From positions 59,007,823 to 59,071,822 of the forward strand of contig CATQJL010000112.1 of the NCBI GenBank assembly GCA_958299035.1: a stretch of DNA of 64,000 nucleotides, given 5' to 3'. A model generated the notes under the pieces. The model was not told where the DNA came from. It made no database searches and saw only the letters and a program-made list of their open reading frames with translations. This document shows positions 1 through 12,090 of this stretch, piece by piece (position 1 is the stretch's first letter; every line of letters starts with the position of its first letter). The DNA is from Cylicocyclus nassatus. Lineage: Eukaryota > Nematoda > Chromadorea > Rhabditida > Strongylidae. A program made the translations under genes and the position numbers.

Positions 1-135
1 GTGTGGAGGTGTATTGCAGACTTTGCCTGATAACACAGGTAAACTTGTTAGACTCCACGTAGTAGCACTGCTTTTCGTACTCTCTTGCTAGCAAAAATCG
101 CCGCGCGGTGAGTTGGCAAGACTCCACCTCCACAC
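1..135. repeat. Partial inverted repeat at the window edge
   Basis: GTGTGGAGGTG at position 1 is mirrored by CACCTCCACAC at 125-135, with ACTCCAC motifs between. It is probably the end of a foldback element cut by the window edge. No coding content is seen. Confidence 0.35.
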
Positions 136-158
136 GAATCTGGAAGCCGATGATACTA

Positions 159-364
159 CGGGGGTTTTCAATCTGAGTGTCATGGTCGGCGTGGTTCACC
201 CACTCGAGAGCCGCTTCGCTTAGGTCTCTCACGTGGTACACTACCGCACCCGATAGCGTGAAGGCCTTAGCGTATGCGGCATTGTGCCACGTGAGAGACC
301 CATGCGAGGCGGTTCGCGAGGACCTGAGCCACGTCAACCGTGACACTCAGATTGAAAGCCCCTG
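159..364. mobile_element. Foldback MITE, about 205 bp
   Basis: The two ends form long imperfect inverted repeats of about 80 bp. The left arm has TTTTCAATCTGAGTGTCA, and the right arm has GACACTCAGATTGAAAGCCC, its near-complement. The arms share GTCTCTCACGTGG around the centre. A diverged partial copy of the right arm lies at 44843-44900. No transposase is encoded. The 66-codon ORF inside only reads through the repeat. The superfamily cannot be assigned. Confidence 0.7.
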
Positions 365-366
365 TA

Positions 367-400
367 TGTCTGCCTGAAGTGTGCCCACTTCAGGCAGACA
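367..400. repeat. Perfect 15-bp-arm hairpin
   Basis: TGTCTGCCTGAAGTG is followed by a TGCC loop and its exact complement. It directly abuts the MITE that ends at 364. It could be a cruciform-forming end of the same insertion. Confidence 0.7.
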
Positions 401-1107
401 TACACCATAACTTCAGAATTGTTAGCGTACGGAATTAGTACGATATTCACGTTCAGCGTGCCAGGTATTAAGTCATCCATGCAAACTCGTAGCGTTTTAT
501 AATTTCGATTTCGGCAAATTGATGTGAAATAATATCAAAGTTCCTCTTATGCAGTGAATATCATGTTCATGATCAGCTGCCGAACCCTAGAGTCAACCTT
601 GAGCGAGGCTCTTGAAGTCGAGACTTTGGGATACAGAAGTGAAACAACGAAAATACCAGCAGAATATGCCCAGAGCGCTCGTAGATTCAAAGTCAGCGGC
701 ACAAATGCATGTATTATGCTGAGTTAACACAAGCTGAGAGTGGGATCTTAGAACTGAAAGGACTAGGCAATATCGGACACTGCGCATCTGTTGCTGTCCG
801 CTAGTGATGCGCATAAGGAAAAATAAAATACCAGGAGGGCTGAGTGTGAAAGTGCAGACTTTCGCCGCGATTGGTGCAGATTTTCTCTTTTGAGCACATT
901 GGGCCTTCTTGCAAACGGCAAACGCTTTTGCTTACTTTAGTTTTGAATCACTTCTTCATTCAAATTAAACTGCTAAGTCTTAACCAACTAGTCCCTTCTG
1001 CTCGTTTCATATATACAAGACAGATTATAGCTGATTTGCATCTGGACTAGTGCTGTTCTTGTTATCATAAACTAGACGTATAAACTCATTCGCTAAGGTG
1101 TTTTGCA
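401..1107. other. Non-coding upstream region of WDR36
   Basis: No convincing exon on either strand. It should contain the promoter and any trans-splice acceptor of the WDR36 gene, but no clear TATA box or splice-leader acceptor stands out. Confidence 0.4.
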
Positions 1108-4100
1108 ATGCGTCGAGCAGATTCCACGCTGTTCGCCCCATATCGCTCAATGGGGGTCGTATGTTCGGATCTCCGGCCGGTGATTCGACCAAATGAGTCT
1201 AAGACTAGGTTAGCGCCCCGAGTTCCCTTATGTTACCTTTATGCCACGTTTTCATGAAATTTCTCTTCAGAATGACCTCCATTATCTGTCCAGTGGATAA
1301 TGTTCTTATGCATTACAAAGCTGAAAAGTTGAGACTTATAGGAATATCCGATGTCCTTTCCGATCTTATCACAGCTGTCGCAGTAGACGGAAGGTATGTG
1401 TGACTTGCTAATTCAAGATTCCAATGTTCTTCTATTCAGTGGGGTCTATGCTGCCAATGGTACCTCGATAGCTGTATTGAAAACATGCCGTCATGTCAGC
1501 AAATCTATCAACCTAGGAATAAAAACGAAATTTCTTAAGATATTGGGCTATAATCTGGTGCTGTTTTCGTAGCGTTATATCAATGTTTCGCTTTTCTCTT
1601 GCAGATTGCTGTGGATGAGGAAAATGGCATAAGAGTGGTGAGCATACCTGACGGACAACAAATCCTCCACATGGAAGGTTCGAAGGAGTTCGAAGTAACT
1701 TCCGTTGTCCACCCATCCACCTATTTATACAAGGTATAGGCTGTGTTGGTTGTTGAGTGCGATCAAGTTTCGAAAACTTCTTTATAGTTTTTCCATGCTT
1801 TATTTCAGATTCTCATTGGTTCCTCTATAGGAAAGCTGCGTCTAATCAACTTTCGGACAGGGCGGATCATACACGAATTCAAAGGTAAGTGAACAACGCA
1901 TATCTAGGTCTCAACCGGGCTGAGGCCCAGTATTCCCGATCATGAGTCGGAATGAAGTCTATTGCTGTACAGCAATTGTCTGAAATGAAAAGCATCTCAG
2001 GAATTTCTTTGGAAGGCGTGACTAACGCCACGCCTCTTCATCCAGAGAAGTATGTCTCAGACAGGTCGTGTCGTATTTTTGATTGGGGGGGGGGGGGGGG
2101 GAAATGAATTAATTCCCCCCCCCCCCCAAAAAAAAAAACCGTGAACAAAAATTCTCGGCGCCACCAATTCGAAGCTACTGTGCTATGTACATCTGTCATC
2201 TCGTGACAGTTGCAGTGTCAACTTTCGCATGTTTTTGATGAAATCAGAGTATGAGAGAAAATATGCAGGCCTGCGTTATACTGATGCAGGCAGAGTATAG
2301 AGTAAAATATTGTAAAGGATAGTATTTATGAACTCTTTCTACATACGTCAAATCAATCCTTGTGCTATTGTTAGGTTAGATCTTTTTTGTTTCAAATTCT
2401 AGCATTCGACTCTGCAGTGACCGTGCTCGAGCAGTCCCCGGCTATTGATGTGGTGGCGATTGGACTAGTTAGCGGTCAAATATTCTTACATAATATTCGG
2501 CTTGATGAAACAGTATGCAAGTTTCGTCATGAAAGCTCAATCACAGCGATAGGATTCAGGTAATATTCTCACAGTATCCAGTTATCGTGATGGCTTAGGG
2601 GCGTATGCACTAACATCCCTGCGGCGAGGGGAGCGAATTCCCCGGTAATGAAAAAGCCGCAGCGGCGTCCGCACGCGGTCGCTTCATAACGGGGGATGCC
2701 GCTTCTTTGTCGGAGGGAGTTTAGTGCTTACTGGCAGTAAATGCAAAACTTACAGAACTGGTGAAGAACCTTTCATGACTAGCGCTGATATCACCGGAGA
2801 AATGGTAGTGTGGAATTTGGAAAAACGCCAAATGATTGGCAAGATCTCCAATGTACATCGTGCTGCGGTTACCGAATTGTATTTTATGCCTGGTGAACCG
2901 GTTATGGTGAGGGGTTTTTCCTTGTTTAATACAGTGTGTCTCAGCTTTATGTCAGGTTTCTGTATCTGCTGACAACTCCATACGTACATGGATTCTAGAC
3001 GGTGTAGACGGTATGCCTCGTCAGTTGGTGGTCCTTGAAGGACACGCAGACGCTGTCACTGCTGTTTACTTCAACGGAAATCAAGAGGTTGAAGTTGCAT
3101 GTAACAAGAATAAATTATCTATTTTCGCTGCAGGTCATCTCTTCTGGTCTTGATGGCTCCGTTCGCAAGTACATGGTTCACGTTGAGACTATGAGACAGA
3201 AGTTGGGAAGTGCGGGAACTATTTCCAAGTGCGTCCATAAAATTGTTGACTGATTTGCGTCAGTTCTTCTTTAGTGCAGCTTCATCTTACTTGCAGGGCT
3301 TCGGCCAAAATGAGGCATATCCCATGGAAAGGGATAGAAATGGAACCAGTAATCGGCATGGCGATTGGCTGGAGTAGAGAAGCCGCTTGGGACAATGTTA
3401 TATGCAGACATAAGTGAGTGATTTCCGAATAAAGCATTCTGATCGGGACATTCTACAGGAATTCTCCTTTTGTGACAACCTGGACCACAAGAAAAAATTC
3501 GTTGGGAACTCATAAGGTCGGTGCAAGTTTTGATGAGACTTTTTATGTGATTCAAAGTTTCCATTCAGTTAATGCATGACCGATTTTCGAAGAAAACTGC
3601 GCTACTCAAAGCCATAGTCACTGCTATTTCGATATCACCTTGTGGCAATTTTGCTTTCGTAGGATATTCTACAGGTACTCAGGAATGTATGATCATTTTT
3701 CAGATGTATCTTTTTCCTTTCTAGGTCATATTGATCAATTCAATGTGCAGAGTGGTCGCTTTCTAGGAACATTCGTCAGTCCCCTTGAAGATGATTCAAA
3801 GCTGCAAGGGAACGAAAATTATGAAGTGATTTTGCTATTCCATTTGTTGTTGAGCTGTTACTTCCCATGGGTGTACCCAACATTTGACATAGTGGTTTCA
3901 CGCATGACGATGATTCTGGCATACTATTTCTGAAGACATTTTTTGGGCTATGTTTGCATATGGGGCACTAACTTCAGTTAGTGGTAGGTCCCTCATCCGA
4001 GCCAAAGTTTTGGAATGACTGATCCTTTTGGAAAAAAGCTCAACAAAAGCCCTGAAAGACCAGGAGACAGAGCTAAGGGGTGTTTGGATTATTTCTGTTG

Positions 4101-7100
4101 TGACTCTATCGCATTGAAGCGACCTGCAGTCTCGCTCCAGCTATGGCTCAGTGGGGAGGGGAGGGGGCCTCGCGAATTTGCAGCCCAGCCGGGGACTGAG
4201 GTCATATTCTTATATATAAAGCTGAATGTCTGTTTGTATGTCTGTCTGTCTGTCTGTCTGTACGTATGTTCCGAATAGAAAATTCCATTTCTCAACCGAT
4301 CCGGACCAAACTTGGCACACATACACTACGGGCCCCGGCGGATGTCATAGGCTACTTTTCTTCATCGATCGATATCGATTTTATCGATTTTTTGCAAGGT
4401 TTGAGCTACGGGTCTGGGAGTTGGCACAGGGGGGTAATCGAGCATGCTGATCACCCCCGTGGGGGTGATCAGCATGCTCGATTACACCCCTCTGCCAAAT
4501 TCCAGCCCCCTAGCTCAAATTTTGCAAAAAATCGATAAAATCGATAAAAGTAATGCACGGTTTCGAAAACTAATATTGTATTCGTAATCGGCATGCTCGA
4601 TTACACCCCTCTGCCAACCATGCCAACGTCCGTCATGCCATGTCTGCGTCTCCTCAACCTCCTTAGTCTTTGCCTGGCAAAATGCCAGCGCTATGCGCTC
4701 GCGAAGGGGTGGAGGACTATATGTCGCCGAAAAAGGGCGGTCCTTGCGGTCATTTGCGACAAGTATGCACCCTTATACATGCGCGGACATGCGTTCCTGC
4801 AGGGAATCCGCGCGGGACTCTTTCAAACTCGGCGACATATAGTCCTCCACCCCTCGCGAAGCCTCCAGCGATGCGCATGCGCTGCTCCATGTAGAATATA
4901 TCGCCTAATCCGGTTGAAACCGACTGTACAGATAGACAGACATACAGACAGACAAACAGACTTTCAACTTTATATATAAGATAATGGCACTTGAGTTGGT
5001 TCTTCACACCTTAGTGTATTGACTGATGATCTTTACCAGAAAAATCTCCATGGATTATGCATTTTTCAGCAAAGAGCCCATAAGAATAGCATCACAGTGT
5101 TGGCAGTGAATGCTCGAGGCTCGGAACTCACCAGTGGTTGTGTCGGTGGTTGGCTCAAGTACTGGCAAATGCGAACAGGAAAACTCTTAGCAACAATGCG
5201 AACGCGCTTGCGTATCAAGCGTTCTGCACCATCTGTGTCGAACAGTTTGTTGGCGCTGGCATGTGCAGGAGACAAAGGTGCGAATTTTTTTATCCTAGCA
5301 AGAATAGCTTTTACTGACCCTGCTACATTTCTCTCATTCTTTTTATTTTACTAATGCTGGTTCTCTTTGTTGTTCTTGCACACTTATGGGCGCATCTAGA
5401 GTGCATCGAATTGAAAATCTCAAAAAATGTATGCGTTATTCTAGGTGACTCTGTGGTAATTATTGATACCCTCTGTCGTCGCGTCGTACGTACCTTCGAT
5501 AATGTTGGCAAAACTGTTAATGCCTTGTCGTTTTCAAGTGATGGCCGATGGCTCCTCACTGCAGATAACGCCAGATACATCAGGGTGACTGGAATACATT
5601 ATGTGTGATTGCTTACTTATATAGACCTTTAGGTTTGGGAGCTTTCCACAACTCAGCTCATAGATGTAATGTTATTCGATAAACCTTGTATAGGCATGTC
5701 CTTCAACAGTACCGGAGAATACCTAGCCACTATTCATGAGGTAAGTTGATGTCAGTGTTGTAGCATCCAATGACTTACTGTTTCAGGGAGAGAGATCTAT
5801 ATTTGTTTGGGCGAACAAGAAAATGTATGCATCGCATGTTAATATACGTTCTCTTCCGCTGGATTATCTTCCAACTTGGAAATCAAGTGTACCAGAAATC
5901 GGTGTAAACACTTACGTTATTGATGATGAAAGTGATGATGAATATGAAGGGAGCGAACAAGTAAGTGTACTTCTGTCACTATATTCCGTTGTTCATGCTA
6001 TGAAATAGGTTGATGCGTCACTGGTAACGTATTCTGGGTTGGCTCCTTCGCGGTGGGCAAATCTTCCCGAGCTCGCCCTAATAAAAGAACGTAATAAGCC
6101 TCAGCAGCCAGCGAGGAAAGCAAAAAAGGTACACTTGTAGAGAAACTGCTTTGTAACTGAAATACGAAGATTTACAGGCACCGTTTTTTCTTTCCGCGGC
6201 ACCTACTTTGGAAGGTTTTGAATTTAATGTTGCTCAAGAAGATGATGACGAGAAACGGCGCACACTCCTAGCGAAACGAAGTCTTCTTGAGCTTGAGAGC
6301 TCATTCAGTTCATTGCTAAGAAGGTCAGCACATTTTATGTCTTAACATGCAAGGCGGCTGTATGGAACTCATATGTACAAGAGTTCGTTGCAGGGCTACT
6401 GACAGCAAGAGCTATCTTGACGTGTTCTCAACTTTAAAGAATATGTCCGTATCAGCAATCGATTTTCAACTTCGTTCTTTACCGACTGATGTGTTACCAA
6501 ATTTTCTCAAAATGCTAAAAGAGGTTTGTGCCAAATATTCGTTTGAAAAGAATGTACTGGATTGGTTGAAGAATATTTTCCATGTGGTGATGTGTAGTGC
6601 GGAAAAGCTTTCTTGGACAAAGAAGTATATCTGAGATTCAGATTCAAAGTGCTAAAAAATCTGATTTGGTAACGAAATGACCGACTCAAGCACTGATTAT
6701 ACTTCAAGATCCAAACAGGGGTGTTTGAGATAGGTATAACGCACATTCTCCAAAAAAAGATTAAAGCTGATTCTTCAAAAGGTTTTTTCTCTAATCAGAT
6801 GTCACTGCGAATATATGAGAGACTCCATTTTTATGCATATGTAGTGCTAGCTTTTCTCAAATATTTCTTTTGCAGGTGTTAAAAACTAGAAAAGATTTTG
6901 ATCTAGTACAAGCATACCTTGCCACTTTCCTCAAAATTCATAGGTAAGTCTTGATTTTAATGGCGATTATGATGTATCATGTTTGAAAGGTGCATTGCAC
7001 AGATCAACTTTATGGCGAAAAGAGGATGATGACAGAGGAGAAGACCTTTCAGAAGTCTTGGAAGAGCTTTCAGCACTTGAAGAATGCGTGTGGGCAGATT

Positions 7101-7162
7101 ATGAGCAAGTTTTGGTCGAAAACGCTGCTGTTGTGCAGTGGGTGAAAAATGCCTTATTATAG
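1108..7162 (+). CDS. WDR36: WDR36/UTP21, U3 snoRNP (SSU processome) WD-repeat protein
   Basis: Complete gene of 22 coding exons with GT-AG junctions whose phases all agree: 1108-1208, 1271-1393, 1440-1557, 1605-1733, 1809-1884, 2403-2559, 2756-2906, 2956-3087, 3134-3228, 3297-3413, 3459-3516, 3569-3674, 3725-3825, 5070-5277, 5445-5584, 5633-5740, 5787-5960, 6009-6128, 6178-6323, 6394-6523, 6876-6943, 7003-7162. Total 2718 nt, 905 residues plus stop, close to the family length. Family landmarks are in order: PYRSMGVV near the N-terminus; WD-repeat blades such as AIDVVAIGLVSGQ, EMVVWNLE and FSSDGRWLLTADNARYIRVWE; an acidic stretch DDESDDEYEGSE; and a C-terminal Utp21 domain (last ~230 residues) with DFDLVQAYLATFLKIH. 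The family acts in the nucleolus in 18S rRNA processing. Start: ATG at 1108 is the first in-frame Met and aligns with the family N-terminus. Several donors are weak (GTGCTG, GTTGAA, GTGATT). Intron 13 (1244 bp) is swollen by a foldback. The exon model is inferred by eye; no transcript was available. Confidence 0.93.
2085..2138. repeat. G17 / C13 / A11 homopolymer hairpin in WDR36 intron 5
   Basis: A run of 17 G is followed by GAAATGAATTAATT, then 13 C and 11 A. The G and C tracts can pair into a hairpin and the G tract could form a quadruplex. Run lengths in such tracts are unreliable in assemblies. Confidence 0.8.
2594..2730. repeat. Degenerate MITE fragment in WDR36 intron 6
   Basis: TTAGGGGCGTATGCACTAAC and the following CATCCCTGCGGCGAGGGGAG resemble the end of the foldback at 53003-53735, and weakly the sequence near 63785. 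The right boundary, before the exon at 2756, is unclear. Confidence 0.45.
4435..4484. repeat. Perfect 24-bp-arm palindrome
   Basis: Arms begin TAATCGAGCATGCTGATCAC and are separated by only 2 bp. It lies within the intron 13 element. The same GCATGCTCGATTAC arm recurs near 4590 and at 43134. Confidence 0.85.
4697..4862. repeat. Nested foldback inside the intron 13 element
   Basis: The left arm contains GGGGTGGAGGACTATATGTC at 4705-4724, and the right arm has the complement GACATATAGTCCTCCACCCC at 4834-4853. Arms are about 31 bp. The spacer is GC-rich and non-coding. Confidence 0.75.
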
Positions 7163-7791
7163 ATCACCTATATTTGATGCCAGGCATCATCAATCAGCAA
7201 GTTGATTCTAATTGTCCTTTCGCAAACTATAGTTTCCACTGTACGCGAATGTGCGTCGTTGACCGCTTTCATGCTTGGTTGTCGTCTTATTAAGCAAAAG
7301 TACGACTTGATATTCGCTCACGCACTTGGAAATTGAAGGCGCATGGTTTTTACAAAAGTCGTGCTTTTGAAAGCTTGAAACTAGCATGCTTCATGCTACT
7401 TGAGGAAATTTTTTTAGGAACGTGAAGGGGCACAAAGCATACAAACTGTCAGACATACGGCTTGATCATGAGTGACATCAAGATTGTTTTTGATTGACTG
7501 CTTATATCTTGCTGCTGGGTAATCATTACGTATCGTTATGCATTACGCAGCAGATGAAGTCACAAGGTAGATGTTTCCGCATTGAAAATGAAGCTATTCG
7601 AGCAAATCGCATCAATTGAGGGCCGATCTGTTGAAATAGTTATAAATCACCAGATGCTCTTTATTTCCTTGCAAAATGCGTTGCAGATGCAACGTTCAGT
7701 TCTTCAAATTGCTACCCAAATTGTACAGGTTATCATAAAATCGTGACGACGTCGGCGGCGGCCTTTGCGCCCACCCAAGAGTTAAAGAATC
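7163..7791. other. Intergenic, 3' of WDR36
   Basis: No coding signal on either strand. It should include the WDR36 3' UTR, but no canonical AATAAA close to the stop was seen. Confidence 0.4.
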
Positions 7792-8656
7792 ATAAAGGAT
7801 ATTCGTCGACGACTGCCCCGTTTAGTGCATTTACACCACCGCAGGCGTGCCTTTGGAGCCTTTCCAGCTTGACAGTACGCTGCAGCGCGCCGGGACTTCT
7901 TAGCTCGCAGCAACACTGTCCTTTAGCCTCTTTTGTTGATTTAAGTATTTCACATCGTTTTTTCTTCTTAGTTTACGTATTTCAGTCAGTCATTCGTTTT
8001 CCCTTTTTCTTAGGTTCTCTCGATGTTCAAATGTCCTACGTTTCACTTTGATGAGTACTGAGAGGTAAGGAAAAAATTTGTTTAGAACACATTTCTTGAA
8101 TTCCTCTCCCTTTTCACCCATCAAAAATTCTTTTTCAAAACGTGAACATCTCCTCGGGTAAAGTTGGGTAAAAGGGTGTGCTTTGTCCATAAAACAGTGG
8201 TGGTATCTGGAGTTTCCTTCGATGAGGCCACTTTGATGTTTATTTCAACACTCCTACATGGTGTCCCTGATGTAGGAGTGTTGAAGTAATCACTTCAGTG
8301 GTATGTCCCAGAAAACATATCAAATCATTGTAAAACATTGAAGAAAATATGCAATCGCAATCATAGCTATGACATCCACCACTGCAACTACAAATAAGGT
8401 CATTCTTTTTTTCTGTTTTGCTCGCGACGATGGTCTCACATAGACATAGAACGGTCGATTGCCTGAAATGAAAAATAAGAAGAAAAAACGATGCGAAATA
8501 CTTAAATCAACAAAAGAGGCTAAAGGACAGTGTTGCTGCGAGCTATGAAATCCCGGCGCGCTGCAGCGTACTGTCAAGCTGGAAAGGCCCCAACGAGGCA
8601 CGCCTGCGGTGGTGTAAATGCACTAAACGGGGCAGTCGTCGACGAATATCCTTTAT
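7792..8656. mobile_element. 865-bp element with ~175-bp terminal inverted repeats
   Basis: The left end ATAAAGGATATTCGTCGACG is mirrored by CGTCGACGAATATCCTTTAT at the right end. Both arms continue for about 175 bp through GTTTAGTGCATTTACACCAC and AGCTTGACAGTACGCTGCAG. No transposase ORF is present. A 15-bp-arm hairpin (8244-8258 / 8271-8285, TTCAACACTCCTACA) sits in the middle. It occupies the space between the converging WDR36 and TBC1D20 genes. Confidence 0.8.
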
Positions 8657-8853
8657 AACATTCAGCGACTCTAGCGCTCAGGACAAACATTCAAAGTGTC
8701 TGGGAACTAACATATACCCTCGATATTAACCCATAAGTCTTCCCACATCATGAATTATGTGGATTGTGAGGCATCAAATGGGCTCGCAGCGCGGCGCAAA
8801 CCCGAAACGATGTGGCGCCTAACCAGTTCACGTAATTTACGTCATGTTGAGGG

Positions 8854-8869
8854 AATATATATATATACA

Positions 8870-8914
<45 letters not shown>
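8854..8914. repeat. (TA)n microsatellite
   Basis: About 60 bp of alternating AT, interrupted once by CATGTAC. Confidence 0.9.
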
Positions 8915-8916
<2 letters not shown>

Positions 8917-9063
8917 ATTGATATCGAAAGTACGTGAATAAATGCACAAAAAAAAGAAAATCTTACTGTCGAAACTACAACTCGACGTGCGCGGACGCCG
9001 CCAATGTCACGATTTTACGAGTGACCTACATTTCTCCTCACAGTGCGAATCGTTTTGTGTTAC

Positions 9064-9093
9064 TTGTTGTTGTTGTTGTTGTTGTTGTTGTTG
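9064..9093. repeat. (GTT)10 microsatellite
   Basis: An uninterrupted GTT trinucleotide run between the (TA)n tract and the 3' end of TBC1D20. Confidence 0.9.
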
Positions 9094-9363
9094 ACAGAAG
9101 ATTACTGTTACATAAAGATCTGACATATTTGCAATTATGACAGCAGAGGACTTGAACTTTCACAGTCCTGAAAATGATAATACAATCTGATATAGGATAA
9201 CTATGGCAAGAAAGGACAAAAACAGCTGTATTTCGAGGAGAATTTGCACAAGTGCAAGATACATATCAGCGATGAATTAGAAGAGTACATTCCCAGCACT
9301 GAAGTGAAAATACCCATATAGTATATATACATGCATAATCACAGAAAACGCATGATTGCAAAA

Positions 9364-11371
9364 TTACAATGCAAACTTCTCTCCAAGGTTGAAATAGTAT
9401 GCGGCACCTGCAACCCCAGCTGCTGCTACCATTGTTATTGCATATCTCGAAACCGGACCCCATCTATGGACAGGACTGCGGTTTTTGACCTGGGCGTTTA
9501 GCAATACAAGAAGTTAAATTGTGATAACGAAATAACTGACTTGTTCCTTGTAGATTCGCGTAAACTCAGTCTTCAGTGCAAATGGTGGCATTAGTGACGC
9601 AAGATATAGGGAATCTGATAGTATAGCATCCGAATGAAGTTCGTAAGGCATTGTGGATAACAGCTGGTGTATGATTGGCATTTCCCTATAAGGTCGCCTT
9701 ATGCCCTAACGCAAACATGATTCCGAAGATTACCGTTCGCTGGTGACTATGGCAGTTTTTCTTTTCAGAACTACAGCTGCACATACGTAGATCGGGGTCA
9801 ATGGCGGCGAAGCTAAGAAGACGTCGAAAAACCGTACGATCTTGAATTAAAGATTTAGACATGACGAGCGTTGATAAAACGGAATAAACATTGAAATATG
9901 CAGACCTCCAAAAATTGTGAAGATTAAATACGATGAGATACTATGGGACTAATACTATGATACTATAAGATAAAATACTCAAACATTGAACTTAACCCAC
10001 TTGTTGATATTGCTCAAGTGCATGACTGAACCAAGTCAAAGGCCAACTAAGCGCGAACATTGTGCCGAGATGTACGTCACGCATGATCGTTTCGAGCTGC
10101 GGATCAACCCGAGACAAAATCACGTACCTACAGAAAAGGAATGAGAGAAAAACAAATGAATGCAACGATCCTATCTCTTACAAAAGATCAAGCTCTCTAA
10201 GCACACTTTGTTCCAATGACTTCAGCAGATACGAACGGAACGGACCATGACGAGCTAGATTTTTGCACACCTCGAGGGCGCTTTCGTATCCGCACACCAA
10301 AAGAATTGTAAGACACACGTCATGGAATCCTTAATATTTCTGGTTATGACGGAGAACGTGGTTAAAAAGGAAACCAAAGAACCACCTTGATAATAATGGA
10401 ATCGTTCGTTGCTTTTCAGAACACGAATTATTAGAGGTGTCAGCTGATCTTGTAATGTAGATCTGCGTTCGTCCGATATGTTTGGAGGGAAACGAGCTAA
10501 CGTTCGTTGCACATCTAACTCAACCTGAGCAACAGACTCTATGTGATATAATGGAAGTGAAAGGAAATAGCTTTTAGCTATGCATGTTTTCTCTTATCAT
10601 ACATGCGGTAGAAATTCTATAAACTTTGATCGGCAGATTAATATTCTGAGGGCTTGCTAAAACAAACAAAAATTGCATTCAAAAGAAAACTCATTACCTG
10701 ATGCCATTCTCGATGCTTTCGTAACTCTTCGTCGTCTTCTGGTTCTACCTTTAAAATACATTCAAGTATAGGCAAACGAATACAATTCATCAAAAAAGGA
10801 TGTTTTCTGGTATTTTTCTCTAAATAGTACCTTTTTTCAGAGAAGGGCGAAAAACTCACAGAGTCCTGCGTTGAAGAAGACATTATTGAAGAAGTCGAGT
10901 CTGAAGTGTACGAAAGACTATCGTAATCATCGTCGTCCTCCTCTTCATCAGAAACAAGTCGCCTTGCCAGTATAGGCCATATTTTGGCCCTATACTGATC
11001 AAGAACCAGCCCACCGTTTGAACGAGCAAAACTGCGAAGATTACCTAGATAATTAATAAACAAAGTTACTAGGATGCGCTTGATTAGGGAGTAAAAGGCT
11101 CAGCACTTACCAACATAATTTTCAAGGTCACCATCATGTTCTTTCAAAAATCTCGCGAGTTCTTCGCGTTTTCTCTTCAAGCAATTATATCTTGCGGAGG
11201 CAAGCACTCTGGACTAAAAACAATGCTACGCGGTATGTGAAAGGAAGTCAACGAGCTCACTTTTCCAAACGACTTCATATTGTTGATTTCATCGCAGGAA
11301 GTGGTCTCCAAATGAGTGCCCAGGTAATCAACTTCATGAATTGGTGTGGGTGGCTCCGAAAACGAAGGCAT
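9364..11371 (-). CDS. TBC1D20: TBC1D20-type Rab GTPase-activating protein
   Basis: Complete 10-exon gene on the minus strand (5' to 3'): 11261-11371, 11111-11213, 10860-11044, 10698-10748, 10386-10524, 10182-10329, 10001-10127, 9734-9840, 9541-9697, 9364-9489. Total 1254 nt, 417 residues, near the usual ~400. All junctions are GT-AG with matching phases. TBC domain landmarks: GGLVLDQYRAKIWP; the arginine-finger block ELDVQRTLARFPP; the glutamine-finger block FHYYQGFHDV; then GTMFALSWPLTWFSHAL. The C-terminus has a hydrophobic anchor (AITMVAAAAGVAGAAYYF) before a short tail, as in TBC1D20, which acts on Rab1/Rab18 at ER/Golgi membranes. Oddity: an acidic/serine-rich insert (DEEEDDDDYD...) sits between the first helix and the finger motif. 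The reading frame stays open through the intron at 10749-10859, but its GTGAGT donor and the family alignment favour splicing. It converges with WDR36 but shares no function with it. Confidence 0.9.
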
Positions 11372-12072
11372 GAGCTATAGATGCTGGAAATTAACTATGT
11401 TAAACACATTAAAAGAAGGGCTACGATTACTTATAAGAAATCACTATGTACAGCTGGACTTCTCATGCTATCAAAATGTGCCTTAATCCATCTCGTAAGG
11501 GGTCTAGGGACGAATTCGAAACGCACAAGCGTACCCTGATCGGCAACGCGGCAGCGACGCACAGTTTTCTCCGCCGAGCGCGACAGCGGTCCCAAACTTG
11601 ATTTTTTAAACGTTTTTTGGTGTGTTCCGAATTTGCTTTCGAGGCTTTCCGAACTCGATCAGCAACAAGCACTATTGTCACAAAGTGGAGCAACCACAGC
11701 TTTGTAATATTGGTGTCTAAAACTTCCGGGTACAGCCATGCGATGACCACATAGATGGTTTTGTGATTTCGTTCGCAATCTCCAAGCTTTCTCCACAGTC
11801 TGAAACTTCTCCGAAATATTAGGCAGTGGAGAGGCATGGTTACGTCTGAGGATCAAACTCCCACTAACGGATTTGGTCACTACAAATGTTACCTTTATTA
11901 ATTTCAAAAGGCCGCGCAGACTGAAAAAAGACACTGAATTGCAAAGTGCTTGCTCTATCCGCCGGTCAGCGAATTATGTTTGGGATCCCAATAAGAATGA
12001 GAACTAGTCGAAGTTGTACATGATGAAAACGTCGGGTTGAGCCTCGGTGAGTGACTTCGAGGAGCAAACAAA
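11372..12072. other. Intergenic upstream of TBC1D20, with a dispersed repeat
   Basis: No gene is supported. Positions 11509-11650 hold a repeat copy beginning GACGAATTCGAAACGCACAA, about 85-90% similar by eye to the reverse complement of 16593-16747. The two open minus-strand frames here (up to 124 codons) have no recognisable domain and run through that repeat. Confidence 0.5.
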
Positions 12073-12090
12073 TCGAGAACATCACCTGTA

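Larger units (their letters stand above)
4208..4981. mobile_element. (TCTG)n-ended foldback element in WDR36 intron 13
   Basis: Both ends carry inverted copies of TCTTATATATAAAGCTGAAT followed by a TCTG microsatellite. The right end reads CAGACAAACAGACTTTCAAC and then TTTATATATAAGA. Inside are the conserved block TTTTGCAAAAAATCGATAAA and two nested palindromes. Other copies of the same family lie at 43084-43373 and, truncated, at 47967-48032. It encodes no protein. The superfamily is not assigned. Confidence 0.75.
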
